From positions 1 to 64,000 of the forward strand of contig NZ_JAJOHV010000025.1 of NCBI RefSeq assembly GCF_021129175.1: 64,000 bases of DNA, given 5' to 3'. The notes beneath the pieces are model-generated. The model searched no databases. It saw nothing but the letters and a program-made list of their open reading frames with translations, and was not told the origin of the DNA. This DNA comes from Chromobacterium piscinae (lineage in GTDB: Bacteria > Pseudomonadota > Gammaproteobacteria > Burkholderiales > Chromobacteriaceae). Each line of letters opens with the position of its first letter. Within the stretch, counting starts at the first letter, position 1. Below, one piece after another: positions 1-7,790 of the stretch. Both the position numbers and the translations under genes were made by a program.

Positions 1-1893
1 TTTATTTATAGAAATTACAGCCGGATCGAATTTTTCGGTATGCTCGCAAGCCTTGTTTTCCGCGTAGCCACTGCAGGACCAGAACTTGCCGTAGCGCCCG
101 TTGATCGCACGCATAACGCGGCCGCATTTCGGACAATCCTTGGTCGGGCTATCAGCTGGATCCTCTATGCCGGCTGGGCGGGGGACGGTGACGAAGCCTT
201 GTTCTTCTTCGGAAAGGATATTCCACGATTCGCGCATCAGTGCGACGTGGTTGAGCTCGCCTTTGGCAATGCTATCCAGCGCCGCTTCCATGTCTCGCGT
301 GTAACTGAGGAAGCTGTATGAGAAGTTTGGGTAAATCACTTGGTAGATCAGCTCGCAAATTTGGCTGGGTACCAGATACCCTCCTTCCTTCTTCGAGTAG
401 CCGCGGCGGGAGAGCGTGCTGAAAATGGTGGCATACGTCGCTGGTCGACCGATGCCAAGCTTCTCGAGCTTACGCATCAGACTGGCCACGGTGTAACGCC
501 GCGGCGGCTGCGTCTTGTGTCGGCTCATCGTGCTGTCGTCCACGGCGACCAGATCACCGGCATTCAGCGCTGGGAGTGTCGGCAAGGGAGTGTCTTCGTC
601 TGATTCCTCGTCCGGGTTATCGGATTGGCCAGCTCCGGAAATTCGTGCAAACCGCAGATAACCCGGATCCACCAGTTGCCGACCGCTGGCCTTGTATTGG
701 AACTGCCCCGCCTCGTCTTCCAGCAGCAGCTCCTGCACGTCGTAATGGGCTGGAGCCAACTGGCTTTGCAGCGCGCGCAGGCGTATCAGGCGATAGAGAT
801 TGCGCTCCTGCTCGGTTTCGCCAACGTCTTCCAGCTCCATATTGGCTGGACGAATCGCCTCGTGTGCCTCCTGCGCCCCGGGCGGGGTTGGCCATTTGTT
901 CGGTTTATCTGGAAATGGTAAGCCCAGTTTGGCGGCTAGTTGGTGGATGGCCAGGATCGCTTCTTCGGCCAGGTTAGGTACGTCGGTGCGATGGTAGGTG
1001 ATATGGCCCGAATCGTAGAGCGACTGCGCTGCGGTCATCGTGACGTCGGGATCGTAACCCCAGCGCATTGATGCCTGCTGCTGCATGGTCGAGGTGATCA
1101 GCGGCGGTGGCGGCATGCGAGTCGATTGTTCCCGAGTGTAGTCCAGCACGCGAACGGAGGATACGGACACCGCAGCCTGGGCGATTGCTTTGTCCAGGCA
1201 GATCGGTTTGGGCTGCTCGTAATTGGTTTGTGCGTTGCCTTGCAGTTCGACCTGCGCGCGTACTGACTCGGGGATCATCCAGCGCGCCGACCATTGGCGT
1301 TCATCATTATGGAACTGCAGCTCCACGGTGTAGTGTTCACGGCTGACGTGGGTGCGGATAAGCGCCTCCTGTTCGACCAATAGCGCCTGGGCAGCGAATT
1401 GGACACGGCCCGTGGATAGGCCTTTGTGGCTGAGCTTCGTCGACAGCGGCCGGCTGAGGCGGTAGCCAATCATGCGGTCGATTCCACGGCGCGCTTGCTG
1501 GGCGTTCACCAAGTGATAGTTGATTTTTTCACTGGTGAAAATGGCCTTCTCCAGGGCGGCCTTGGTGATCTCGTTGAAGCGGATCCGTTTCGGAGACTTG
1601 AGTCCGAGCATGGTCGCCAGGTGCCAGGCGATCGCCTCGCCCTCGCGATCCAAGTCGGTACCCAGGATCACCTGGCTGCATTTCTTCATTGCGGCTTTGA
1701 TGGTGACGAACTTCAACCGGCCTTTTTCGGTGAACTCATACTTGAGCTGGAAGGTGTCGGTATCGATCCCGAGCTCGTGTTCCGGCAAATCCCGGAAATG
1801 GCCGTAACTGGCCATCACCACGAAATCCTCACCTAGGAGCTTCTGGATGGTTTTGGCCTTCTTGGGGGACTCAACAATCAGCAGGGTAGTCAT
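1..1893 (-). CDS. topA: Type IA DNA topoisomerase, partial at left edge
   Basis: Relaxes negatively supercoiled DNA through a transient 5'-phosphotyrosine link. The frame is open from ATG 1891-1893 to base 1, so the C-terminus is missing. The N-terminal TOPRIM domain shows LLIVESPKKAKTI, then DLDREGEAIAW near residue 80 (the metal-binding DxDxE pattern). The active-site tyrosine is in ITYHRTD near residue 298. A C4 zinc ribbon (CPKCGRVMRAINGRYGKFW, then SCSG) begins near residue 600. The zinc ribbon favours a TopA-like enzyme over a TopB/TraE-like one. P-type plasmids often carry such an enzyme. One copy of the plasmid-wide palindrome lies inside the gene (1526-1541). Family assignment is firm. 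Confidence 0.93.
   Translation of the reverse strand, partial: MTTLLIVESPKKAKTIQKLLGEDFVVMASYGHFRDLPEHELGIDTDTFQLKYEFTEKGRLKFVTIKAAMKKCSQVILGTDLDREGEAIAWHLATMLGLKSPKRIRFNEITKAALEKAIFTSEKINYHLVNAQQARRGIDRMIGYRLSRPLSTKLSHKGLSTGRVQFAAQALLVEQEALIRTHVSREHYTVELQFHNDERQWSARWMIPESVRAQVELQGNAQTNYEQPKPICLDKAIAQAAVSVSSVRVLDYTREQSTRMPPPPLITSTMQQQASMRWGYDPDVTMTAAQSLYDSGHITYHRTDVPNLAEEAILAIHQLAAKLGLPFPDKPNKWPTPPGAQEAHEAIRPANMELEDVGETEQERNLYRLIRLRALQSQLAPAHYDVQELLLEDEAGQFQYKASGRQLVDPGYLRFARISGAGQSDNPDEESDEDTPLPTLPALNAGDLVAVDDSTMSRHKTQPPRRYTVASLMRKLEKLGIGRPATYATIFSTLSRRGYSKKEGGYLVPSQICELIYQVIYPNFSYSFLSYTRDMEAALDSIAKGELNHVALMRESWNILSEEEQGFVTVPRPAGIEDPADSPTKDCPKCGRVMRAINGRYGKFWSCSGYAENKACEHTEKFDPAVISINK
1526..1541. 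promoter_or_regulatory. TTTTCACYRGTGAAAA palindrome, copy 1 (inside topA)
   Basis: TTTTCACTGGTGAAAA, a perfect 16-bp palindrome. It is the only copy found well inside a clear reading frame, which suits a site for a spreading or DNA-organising protein better than a simple promoter operator. Confidence 0.6.
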
Positions 1894-2024
1894 GTGGTTG
1901 CCTTTTGCAATATATGATGCATTGGCCATTCTACCCGCGAGGCGCGATGTTTTCACAAAATAATGAATAATCATGCAATATATATTTAATGCTTCGTTAT
2001 GCAGTGTTATGCTTACCGTATTGA

Positions 2025-2978
2025 ATGCAGGCGGAGTTAGGACGAGGAGGGGAAGGATTGGAAACTGGCCGAACGGATATCGTAGGAATCGATGAATTGG
2101 GCGTGTTGATGTATCTGCAAGACTTGCTGGAGCGGCTGACAGCTTTCAGCGATGAAATGCTGATTAGGGATGCAATCACACTGGTTGAGTCGACGCATTC
2201 GGCTGATCTGGCGACACCCCAGGCTTTGAAAGGCCTTATCGATCAGATCTGGGGGCGGATTAGCCGCGTGCTCGATTGCAGCCAACACGGGGTTCTTCCC
2301 GACAGTGATTTGTTCCAACTGGAATCGGAACTAGCCGATCAGAGCGGGCAATTGCAACAGGTCATCATTAGCCGGGCTGCAGCCGACCAGTGGGCTCTGC
2401 TGCAAATGTTGGCAGAAGAAGGGATTTTGGTTTCAGGCATGGATAAGCTGCTCGCTCTGCTGGAGACCCAGATGGGGGCCAATTGGCGGCGCACCTTCAT
2501 GCTGTGCGTGGCTGAGAGCCGCGGCGTCCAGTTCAGGCGGCAGTTATTCGGTCGGGACGAGCAGGCCATTAGCCGTGGTTTGTTAGACGCGGGCTTCGAT
2601 AACAATGATGTCAAAATGTTTCTCTGCACGGTTCGGCCAACCATGAGGGCGCAAATTTCTGTTTGGCTGGCTCAGCCAAAGGTATCTGTTGGGTTGAAGG
2701 TACTGGGGTTTGGCTGGGAGATTGCATGCAGCGCTAAGGCTCTTGCGTTGTTCGTCGTTATGGTCCTGCGTTGGTTTGCTATTCCGTATCCTTCTCTTAA
2801 CCAGCTTTTGCCTATGACGCGTTGTTTGCCGGGCTGGTCGGTTTGGGAACTATTGGCGGGCGTAGTTATTTTTGCCTTGATGTGCGAGCTGCCGGCCTGG
2901 CTTACCGCAGTAGCTCGACAACTACTGGCGAGCCGCCCCAATACGGGGTATAGCCCGAGCAAAGCTAAACTCCGTTAA
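2025..2978 (+). CDS. Hypothetical protein with C-terminal membrane segments
   Basis: Not recognised. 317 residues: a soluble, mostly helical N-terminal part of about 220 residues rich in Leu, Gln and Glu, then two hydrophobic stretches (about 225-250 and 275-295) that would anchor the C-terminus in the inner membrane. The start codon has no strong Shine-Dalgarno sequence, and an internal GTG or ATG near 2100 is possible. It is transcribed divergently from topA. The intergenic DNA is AT-rich and carries two copies of a TGCAATATAT string (near 1904 and 1973), which could be promoter or regulator sites. Confidence 0.6.
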   Translation: MQAELGRGGEGLETGRTDIVGIDELGVLMYLQDLLERLTAFSDEMLIRDAITLVESTHSADLATPQALKGLIDQIWGRISRVLDCSQHGVLPDSDLFQLESELADQSGQLQQVIISRAAADQWALLQMLAEEGILVSGMDKLLALLETQMGANWRRTFMLCVAESRGVQFRRQLFGRDEQAISRGLLDAGFDNNDVKMFLCTVRPTMRAQISVWLAQPKVSVGLKVLGFGWEIACSAKALALFVVMVLRWFAIPYPSLNQLLPMTRCLPGWSVWELLAGVVIFALMCELPAWLTAVARQLLASRPNTGYSPSKAKLR

Positions 2979-3038
2979 GCGCGCAGTGCCGTTTGCAGAG
3001 GTTAAGCAATAGGTGTTAATCAATTCAAGGAAAGTGCC

Positions 3039-3545
3039 ATGTCTCATAAAGTTGAAAATTTTGCCTCCACGCTCTCGCTTGCCGAATTGAAGAAGAAGAG
3101 ACTGCAGTTGCGCAATATCCGGATGGCGGTTGCCAAATCACTCCGTGGAAGCATGGGGCCGCGCTTCGAACGGGCTTCAATTGGCAGCGTTGCGGCAGCG
3201 GCCGCATTGCTGGGGATTGGCAAACTGCTCGAAGCGACAGGCGTTCATGTTGTGTGGTCTGCCCTGTGGTGGAGCGCATTCATACTTGGGCTGGTCATTC
3301 ATCTGTGGGTCAATATCAAGTCCAAGTTTCCAAGACTCTGGATTGACCTCATCGATGCCAAGCTGTCTGAATACGAGCCGGTCGACAAGGAGGCATTCCG
3401 ACACTTGCAGCACCATACTCGCGAAGCTGGATACCTTGAACTCGCTTACGTCCGCGAGTGGATCTCCACTGAAAGCTACGCCCTGGATATCGCCGGCGGC
3501 CGGTTCACCCCGAAGCGCAATTTGTTCCTCGACAAACAGATGTAA
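3039..3545 (+). CDS. Hypothetical two-segment membrane protein
   Basis: Not recognised. 168 residues. It has a basic, coiled N-terminal part (AELKKKRLQLRNIR), two hydrophobic segments (about 47-66 and 72-90), then a polar C-terminal domain. The ATG follows AAGGAAAG. It sits between another membrane protein and rdgC on the same strand and may be part of the same unit. No catalytic motif is visible. Confidence 0.6.
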   Translation: MSHKVENFASTLSLAELKKKRLQLRNIRMAVAKSLRGSMGPRFERASIGSVAAAAALLGIGKLLEATGVHVVWSALWWSAFILGLVIHLWVNIKSKFPRLWIDLIDAKLSEYEPVDKEAFRHLQHHTREAGYLELAYVREWISTESYALDIAGGRFTPKRNLFLDKQM

Positions 3546-3608
3546 GTGATTATGGGTTGCCTTTGGCAGCCTTGGCTTCTAGGTGATTTGGGATAAGGAG
3601 TAGCTGCT

Positions 3609-4517
3609 GTGTTGATAAAAAACATGCGGACCTACCTGCTTGGCGATACCTCGGATTTCGGGGTAGAGCGCCTCCAGGATACGCTGAAGAGCAAACCGTT
3701 TGTTGAATGTGGCAATCAGGATTGGTCCTCCAAAGGGTGGATCCCGCCTCTGGAGAGTACGCCGGATCTCTATGTGCTCGCCGCCGAGGATCTGCTCCAG
3801 ATTGCGCTACAGGTCGAGGAGAAGGTGCTGCCAGCAAAAGTCCTCGCGAAGGAGCTGAAGAAACGTGTAGCGGTGATCGAGCAAAAAGAGAACCGCAAGA
3901 TGGGCCGGAAGGAGAAGACCGCCCTGAAAGAACAGCTGACCGACGAGCTGCTGCCTAGGGCGTTTACAATCTGGAGTGTCACCCGGGCTTATCTTGATAT
4001 TCGGCGCAGCCTGCTGATGGTCGATACTAGTTCGGCCGCGGCCGCAGAAGAAGTGATCGCGGCGTTGCATGACGCCATGCCTGCGTTTAGCGCCGCGCTG
4101 CCACGCACGGTGCAGATGCCGTATACCTGTCTGACCAACTGGCTGGTCTCGGCGGAATTGCCCGAAGGCTTTGAGTTTGGCGAAGAGTGCGAACTCGAGG
4201 TCGCGGGAGAGGGCGGTGCGCTGATCAAGGCGAAAAACCATGACCTCCAGTCGGAAGAGATTCGCCAGCACCTGCAGGGAGGCAAGCAATGTTTCAAGTT
4301 GGGTTTGATCTGGGCTGAGCGGATGTCCTTCATCGTGACGCATGAGCTTGTGTTGCAAAGGGTTGCTTTCCTTGATGTGCTGCAGGAAGAGATCAATCAG
4401 CAAGGAGAGGATATCGAATCCTTGGCCAAGGCGGAAATGCTGATCACAGTGAAGGAGGCCGGCACGGTGTTTGAGGCGCTGCTGGCTTCCTTTGGCGGCC
4501 TGGCTCATGCGGAATAA
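3609..4517 (+). CDS. rdgC: Recombination-associated protein RdgC
   Basis: RdgC forms a ring-shaped dimer that binds double-stranded DNA without sequence preference and limits RecA filament formation. The 302 residues follow the family from end to end: MLIKNMRTYL start, GWIPP near residue 44, EEKVLPAKV, LLPRAF near residue 116, a central LIMVDTSSA-type strand, ALIKAKNHDLQSEEI, and a C-terminal AVFEALLASFGG-like helix. The start is GTG with AAGGAG just upstream. The stop overlaps the start of traX, so the two are translationally coupled. Plasmid copies of rdgC are known; this one probably modulates recombination around transfer. Confidence 0.93.
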   Translation: MLIKNMRTYLLGDTSDFGVERLQDTLKSKPFVECGNQDWSSKGWIPPLESTPDLYVLAAEDLLQIALQVEEKVLPAKVLAKELKKRVAVIEQKENRKMGRKEKTALKEQLTDELLPRAFTIWSVTRAYLDIRRSLLMVDTSSAAAAEEVIAALHDAMPAFSAALPRTVQMPYTCLTNWLVSAELPEGFEFGEECELEVAGEGGALIKAKNHDLQSEEIRQHLQGGKQCFKLGLIWAERMSFIVTHELVLQRVAFLDVLQEEINQQGEDIESLAKAEMLITVKEAGTVFEALLASFGGLAHAE

Positions 4518-5244
4518 ATTTCGAGCATTGTGGGTCCGGGGCGCGGCCATCTCCGCACCCGCGTTCACCCCTGGTCAGTTAGACCACCTCAAGCTGCTGG
4601 CCTTCATCTCGATGCTGGCCGACCACGTCAACAAGGGTCTACTGCATGGTGCGTACCCATGGATGACGTCGTTTGGGCGGCTGGCCTTTCCTCTGTTTGC
4701 CGTCGTGTTTGCGTTCAACCTGGTGCACCACTTTTCACAACCGCGCCGGTTCGTAATGCTCAGCCTTGCCTTCGGCCTGCTGGCACAGTGGCCGTTCCAT
4801 TATGTGATCGCCATCCATGGAAAAAATCAGCAGTGCTTGAATATCTTGTTCACGTTCCTAATTGCCTGGGGCGTCAATCGGTTGTGGGGAAGAGGTAATG
4901 GCGGAGTTGTTGCGGCCTCCCTGCTGTTTACTTTTGGCGGGGTCGCACTTTCCCCTGCTTCGTATTCGTGGCACGGGCTTGGATTCATCCTGGCCCTGGT
5001 CGGTTGGTTCCGTTACGGAGGCGTGGCGTTTCCGCTGTTGGCAATGGCCGTTTTGGGCCTTGTTGTGTACGGATTTCCCTGGATGTACCTGACCATCCTG
5101 TTTACCATCTGGATCGTGGCTGGCCCCTGGAAGGTGGAAGCGCGCCGCGTCCGTTTTTTACCGCGGCTGGCGCTTTACATTGGCTATGCCCTGCACTTGT
5201 GGGTGATTTATGGGTTGAGTCTGCAGATGGTGGCCAGGGGATAG
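4507..5244 (+). CDS. traX: TraX family membrane protein
   Basis: About 245 residues with many hydrophobic segments. The opening LDHLKLLAFISMLADHVNK is the signature of the TraX family. F-plasmid TraX N-acetylates the pilin TraA. ATG 4507 overlaps the end of rdgC and gives the family-like N-terminus, so it is preferred over the upstream ATG at 4471. A P-type pilus is not known to need TraX, so the substrate here is unclear and the family name is surer than the function. Confidence 0.85.
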   Translation: MRNKFRALWVRGAAISAPAFTPGQLDHLKLLAFISMLADHVNKGLLHGAYPWMTSFGRLAFPLFAVVFAFNLVHHFSQPRRFVMLSLAFGLLAQWPFHYVIAIHGKNQQCLNILFTFLIAWGVNRLWGRGNGGVVAASLLFTFGGVALSPASYSWHGLGFILALVGWFRYGGVAFPLLAMAVLGLVVYGFPWMYLTILFTIWIVAGPWKVEARRVRFLPRLALYIGYALHLWVIYGLSLQMVARG

Positions 5245-5285
5245 GCTGCCGCGCGCTGGAGGGGTAGGGGATATGCTCGGTAGGG

Positions 5286-5301
5286 TTTTCACCAGTGAAA
5301 A
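5286..5301. promoter_or_regulatory. TTTTCACYRGTGAAAA palindrome, copy 2
   Basis: TTTTCACCAGTGAAAA, between the 3' ends of convergent traX and the secreted HExxH gene. It is not at a promoter, which again suggests a role other than simple repression. Confidence 0.6.
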
Positions 5302-5323
5302 TGACATGCCCCACACAAACGTA

Positions 5324-6013
5324 CTAACGGATCCTGGCATTCAGAAATCGAAGAACTTCCTCTTGATGGTCAATCCGGTCGATTTTGCAGTTGGCAAGGG
5401 CCTTCCAGCCCTGCGTCGCCATTGACTCAATTATGCTTTTGATCACCAAATTCTGCTGCAGTTGGGAATACCGGTTAGGCAGCACAAGTCTGTAATTGCG
5501 CAAGTAAGCGTTCATTAGCGTCAGGTGCCCCATGAGAGGGGCGATTTGTCTTACAGCATCCTGAGGTGCATGTTTACATACAAACCCTACCGTCGAGCTA
5601 TAAGCGTTAATCTCATCCAGAACATTGCCGAGAGTGTTGTTGGGTGTTCGTTTCACATATCCCTCCCAAACGGCCGCTAGTTGACCCTGCTCGTCAGCTG
5701 TCGGCTGGATCTGTCGATTTTTGAGGCCAACCCAGTAGGCAGGTTCATAGCCGGCCAGAATCTGTCCGTTGCTCCAATAGCCGACATTGGCTGCGCTAGC
5801 TATGTGAATCAGTTCATGCGACACGATTGCCAGTTTTTCGTAAGGATGCTGGAAGTCTTGCTGCTCTGCGTACTTGGTCAAGGCTGGCACCTGCTGCTTG
5901 TAGATTTGATGAAGAGCTGCGATCGAAGCATTAAAGTTATGTAAGTCCGACAATGGCATTGGGCCTGCAGCAGCTAAGCAGGGTAAAAGTAGTATGGGGA
6001 GAAGACGCTTCAT
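5324..6013 (-). CDS. Secreted HExxH protein, putative metallopeptidase
   Basis: 229 residues with a clear Sec signal peptide (MKRLLPILLLPCLAAAG). A zinc-protease motif, HELIH in VSHELIHIASAANVGYW, lies near residue 66. A third metal ligand cannot be assigned by eye; candidates include the conserved-looking DEINAYSSTVGF region near residue 133, whose Glu could serve as in gluzincins. The gene is divergent from the shufflon gene, sharing about 85 bp of intergenic DNA. A role in trimming surface or periplasmic proteins, possibly the pilus-associated protein next door, is an inference. Confidence 0.6.
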   Translation of the reverse strand: MKRLLPILLLPCLAAAGPMPLSDLHNFNASIAALHQIYKQQVPALTKYAEQQDFQHPYEKLAIVSHELIHIASAANVGYWSNGQILAGYEPAYWVGLKNRQIQPTADEQGQLAAVWEGYVKRTPNNTLGNVLDEINAYSSTVGFVCKHAPQDAVRQIAPLMGHLTLMNAYLRNYRLVLPNRYSQLQQNLVIKSIIESMATQGWKALANCKIDRIDHQEEVLRFLNARIR

Positions 6014-6097
6014 GGAGCAACCTTATGAAAATTTGGACAATTATAAGAATTGGAATGTAAAATAACACAATAATTATTGCACAAATGAGGTTTAACT

Positions 6098-6856
6098 ATG
6101 CGCAAGATAGCTCTGCTTGCTGCGGTGCTTGCAGTACCGAGTGTGGCCTCAGCAGCGAATGTGAAGTGGTGGCACCAGATCACCGCAAACACAGCAAAGA
6201 ATAATGGGAGCATCAGCCTGCGAGATGCGAATGGCAATGCGGTGAACATCATTGCTAATCCGACAGCTGCTCAGGTCAAAGCGAACCAAGCAACAAACAC
6301 TCAGCCACCAACGGTGGTGGTACAAGCTACCACGGGTAGCTGGAAGGATCCTGTTGCAGACTGGGCAACGCTGGTTGCTTTGCCGGCGGCGAACAACGGG
6401 GTTGGAGATGTTCGCCTCATCAGGAATCTTAACCGAGCTTTCGCATGGGATGGGGCGAACTGGAAGCCGTTGGCTGCGGATCAAAACGGAAAGCTGCAAA
6501 CTGGTCGTATCCACTTGACGGATATTGTGACTGAAAACACATCGTGTGTAGATCCTTCTTTACCGAACAATGGAAATGGTCAAGTTGCAGTTGATGCAAG
6601 CGGATTGCAACTTTCTTGCCAATCCGGTAGCTGGGCAAAACAATCAGGAGGACAGCCAGTAATTAGCTACAGTCCAGTCATCGGATCTGGACAAATATAT
6701 CTTGGTCATCAAGATTATTGTAGTCTCTCTATTTATAGCCAAGATTACGGCAACTTCAGAAAGTGTCAGATTTTTAATTCTGGCTCTGATTGGTACTTGT
6801 CTGCTAGTTCAAACTCCTCTTGGGTGAACTGCCAAGCTGTTTGTTTTCATATGTGA
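6098..6856 (+). CDS. Sec-secreted protein with shufflon-switched C-terminus
   Basis: The currently expressed form has 252 residues. Signal peptide MRKIALLAAVLAVPSVASA, then a constant domain to about residue 175. It ends in GRIHLTDIV, then LQLSCQSGSW, where LSCQSG is encoded across the first sfx site. The variable end is CQSGSWAKQSGG through to residue 252. In R64 and ColIb the same junction sits in PilV, whose N-terminus is a prepilin leader; here the leader is an ordinary Sec signal and no prepilin motif is present. The constant domain resembles the region of PilV just before its switch point. It is most likely an adhesin that works with the thin pilus encoded at 41.7-52.8 kb, by analogy with secreted proteins carried by type IVb pili (CofJ on CofB). 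Confidence 0.75.
   Translation: MRKIALLAAVLAVPSVASAANVKWWHQITANTAKNNGSISLRDANGNAVNIIANPTAAQVKANQATNTQPPTVVVQATTGSWKDPVADWATLVALPAANNGVGDVRLIRNLNRAFAWDGANWKPLAADQNGKLQTGRIHLTDIVTENTSCVDPSLPNNGNGQVAVDASGLQLSCQSGSWAKQSGGQPVISYSPVIGSGQIYLGHQDYCSLSIYSQDYGNFRKCQIFNSGSDWYLSASSNSSWVNCQAVCFHM
6616..6634 (+). repeat. Shufflon sfx-type site S1
   Basis: TTGCCAATCCGGTAGCTGG. It matches the R64 sfx consensus GTGCCAATCCGGTNNCTGG except at the first base. It lies in the expressed reading frame and encodes the constant CQSGSW junction. Confidence 0.9.
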
Positions 6857-6861
6857 TTCAC

Positions 6862-6880
6862 TTGCCAATCCGGTCGCTGG
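6862..6880 (+). repeat. Shufflon sfx-type site S2
   Basis: TTGCCAATCCGGTCGCTGG, same orientation as S1 and just after the stop of the current C-terminus. S1 and S2 flank segment A; being in direct orientation they do not invert with each other. Confidence 0.9.
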
Positions 6881-7123
6881 AAAGGCAGCTCCCAATCTGG
6901 TCCTGTGATTGGAACAGGAGTTGGCCAGATGTGGATGACATTCGGTTGCGATGCGTCACCAGCAAACCCAAGCACTCCACCATCAACGTGTGGGCGATAT
7001 TGGTATGGCAATAATGCTTTAGGTTATGGAAGCTGGACACCAGTAGGGCCAAGCCTATATACAGGCCAAACAATGGGGGGTAACTTAAATCTGTACTGGC
7101 AGTTCTGGTATAGAACGAACTAG
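6862..7123 (+). other. Silent shufflon C-terminus B
   Basis: An open frame running out of S2 encodes CQSGRWKGSSQSG, then about 75 residues rich in Gly, Trp, Tyr and Asn, ending YWQFWYRTN and a stop at 7121-7123. It has no start codon of its own and is expressed only when inversion joins it to the constant domain. Confidence 0.8.
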
Positions 7124-7138
7124 CAAAGCGCTGTCATT

Positions 7139-7167
7139 AAAAAAGCCCGCATGAGCGGGCTTTTTTC
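7139..7167. terminator. Bidirectional rho-independent terminator between silent cassettes B and C
   Basis: AAAAAAGCCCGC, loop ATGA, GCGGGCTTTTTT. The stem has A and T tracts on both sides, so it can stop transcripts from either direction. It ends the message of whichever of the two flanking C-termini is in use. Confidence 0.85.
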
Positions 7168-7169
7168 TA

Positions 7170-7341
7170 CTATTTACAACATAGCATGTCTCTAGACCAG
7201 GAACCGGTTGACGAGAAGCCTGCTGTAAAATATCCGCTGCTACAAGACTGTGCCCCACTACGAATATCCCAATTTCCTGCCCAGTAACACTGTGCCCATT
7301 GACCGCTGCTTGAGCCCCCTTTCCAGCGACCGGATTGGCAA
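7170..7341 (-). other. Silent shufflon C-terminus C
   Basis: Reading from S3 on the minus strand gives CQSGRWKGGSSSGQWAQCYW, continuing to RDMLCCK and a stop at 7170-7172, about 56 residues. It has six or more Cys after the junction, unlike the other versions. Inversion between S1 or S2 and S3 would bring it into frame. Confidence 0.8.
7323..7341 (-). repeat. Shufflon sfx-type site S3
   Basis: Reverse complement reads TTGCCAATCCGGTCGCTGG, identical to S2 and inverted relative to S1 and S2. It is an inversion partner for either. Confidence 0.9.
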
Positions 7342-7343
7342 AA

Positions 7344-7715
7344 TCATTCTACGATGAATGCGTATGCAGAAAAAATACCTGGCCCGCAGCCCCAAGGGTA
7401 AGACTCTATAGAAAATTGGGTTTTTGCTGGAACAAAAAATGAAAGGAATCCAGTTTTTGAATAGTTGTCGTTTGCCGTGCTATTAGTTGCAACTCTTCCA
7501 ATGCCAGCAATATTTGCACCTAAATCATATCGATTTCCGCATTGACCTCCCGATGTACTATTCCCACCGGTAGCAAATACTGCTAAAGCCTTATCTGATG
7601 TATTGAAACTTGTATATGTGCCGACGGTTGATCCGAGGTTTAGATAGTGGCCATTGAAGCCACCAGTGCTGCCTTTCCAGCGACCGGATTGGCAAGCCAG
7701 TTTGGCATATGACAA
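7344..7715 (-). other. Silent shufflon C-terminus D
   Basis: Reading from S4 on the minus strand gives CQSGRWKGSTGGFNGHYLN and about 100 more residues, ending FSAYAFIVE with the stop next to S3. The few codons upstream of S4 (MSYAKLA) are not a real gene start; the segment is a silent cassette. It is the longest of the four versions. Confidence 0.8.
7677..7695 (-). repeat. Shufflon sfx-type site S4
   Basis: Reverse complement reads TTGCCAATCCGGTCGCTGG. It is the outermost site, next to rci, as in R64. S1 by S4 inversion would place C-terminus D behind the constant domain. Confidence 0.9.
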
Positions 7716-7790
7716 ATTGGATATTGCATTGTGCTAGACACGCGGCCATGCTTGGTTTTCAGTTATTTTTTCCGCAACTATATCGACCGA

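Noticed and set aside
3807-4568. Minus-strand frame of 253 codons opposite rdgC
   Set aside because: It is a shadow of rdgC, which has a full family match on the plus strand; the antisense product has no domain and no ribosome-binding site.
5286-5301. Xer dif-like recombination site
   Set aside because: The sequence is a perfect palindrome repeated about ten times, without the asymmetric arms and central region of a dif site.
7344-7715. Separate gene starting MSYAKLACQSG
   Set aside because: It begins a few codons outside an sfx site and lacks a ribosome-binding site; it is a silent shufflon C-terminus.
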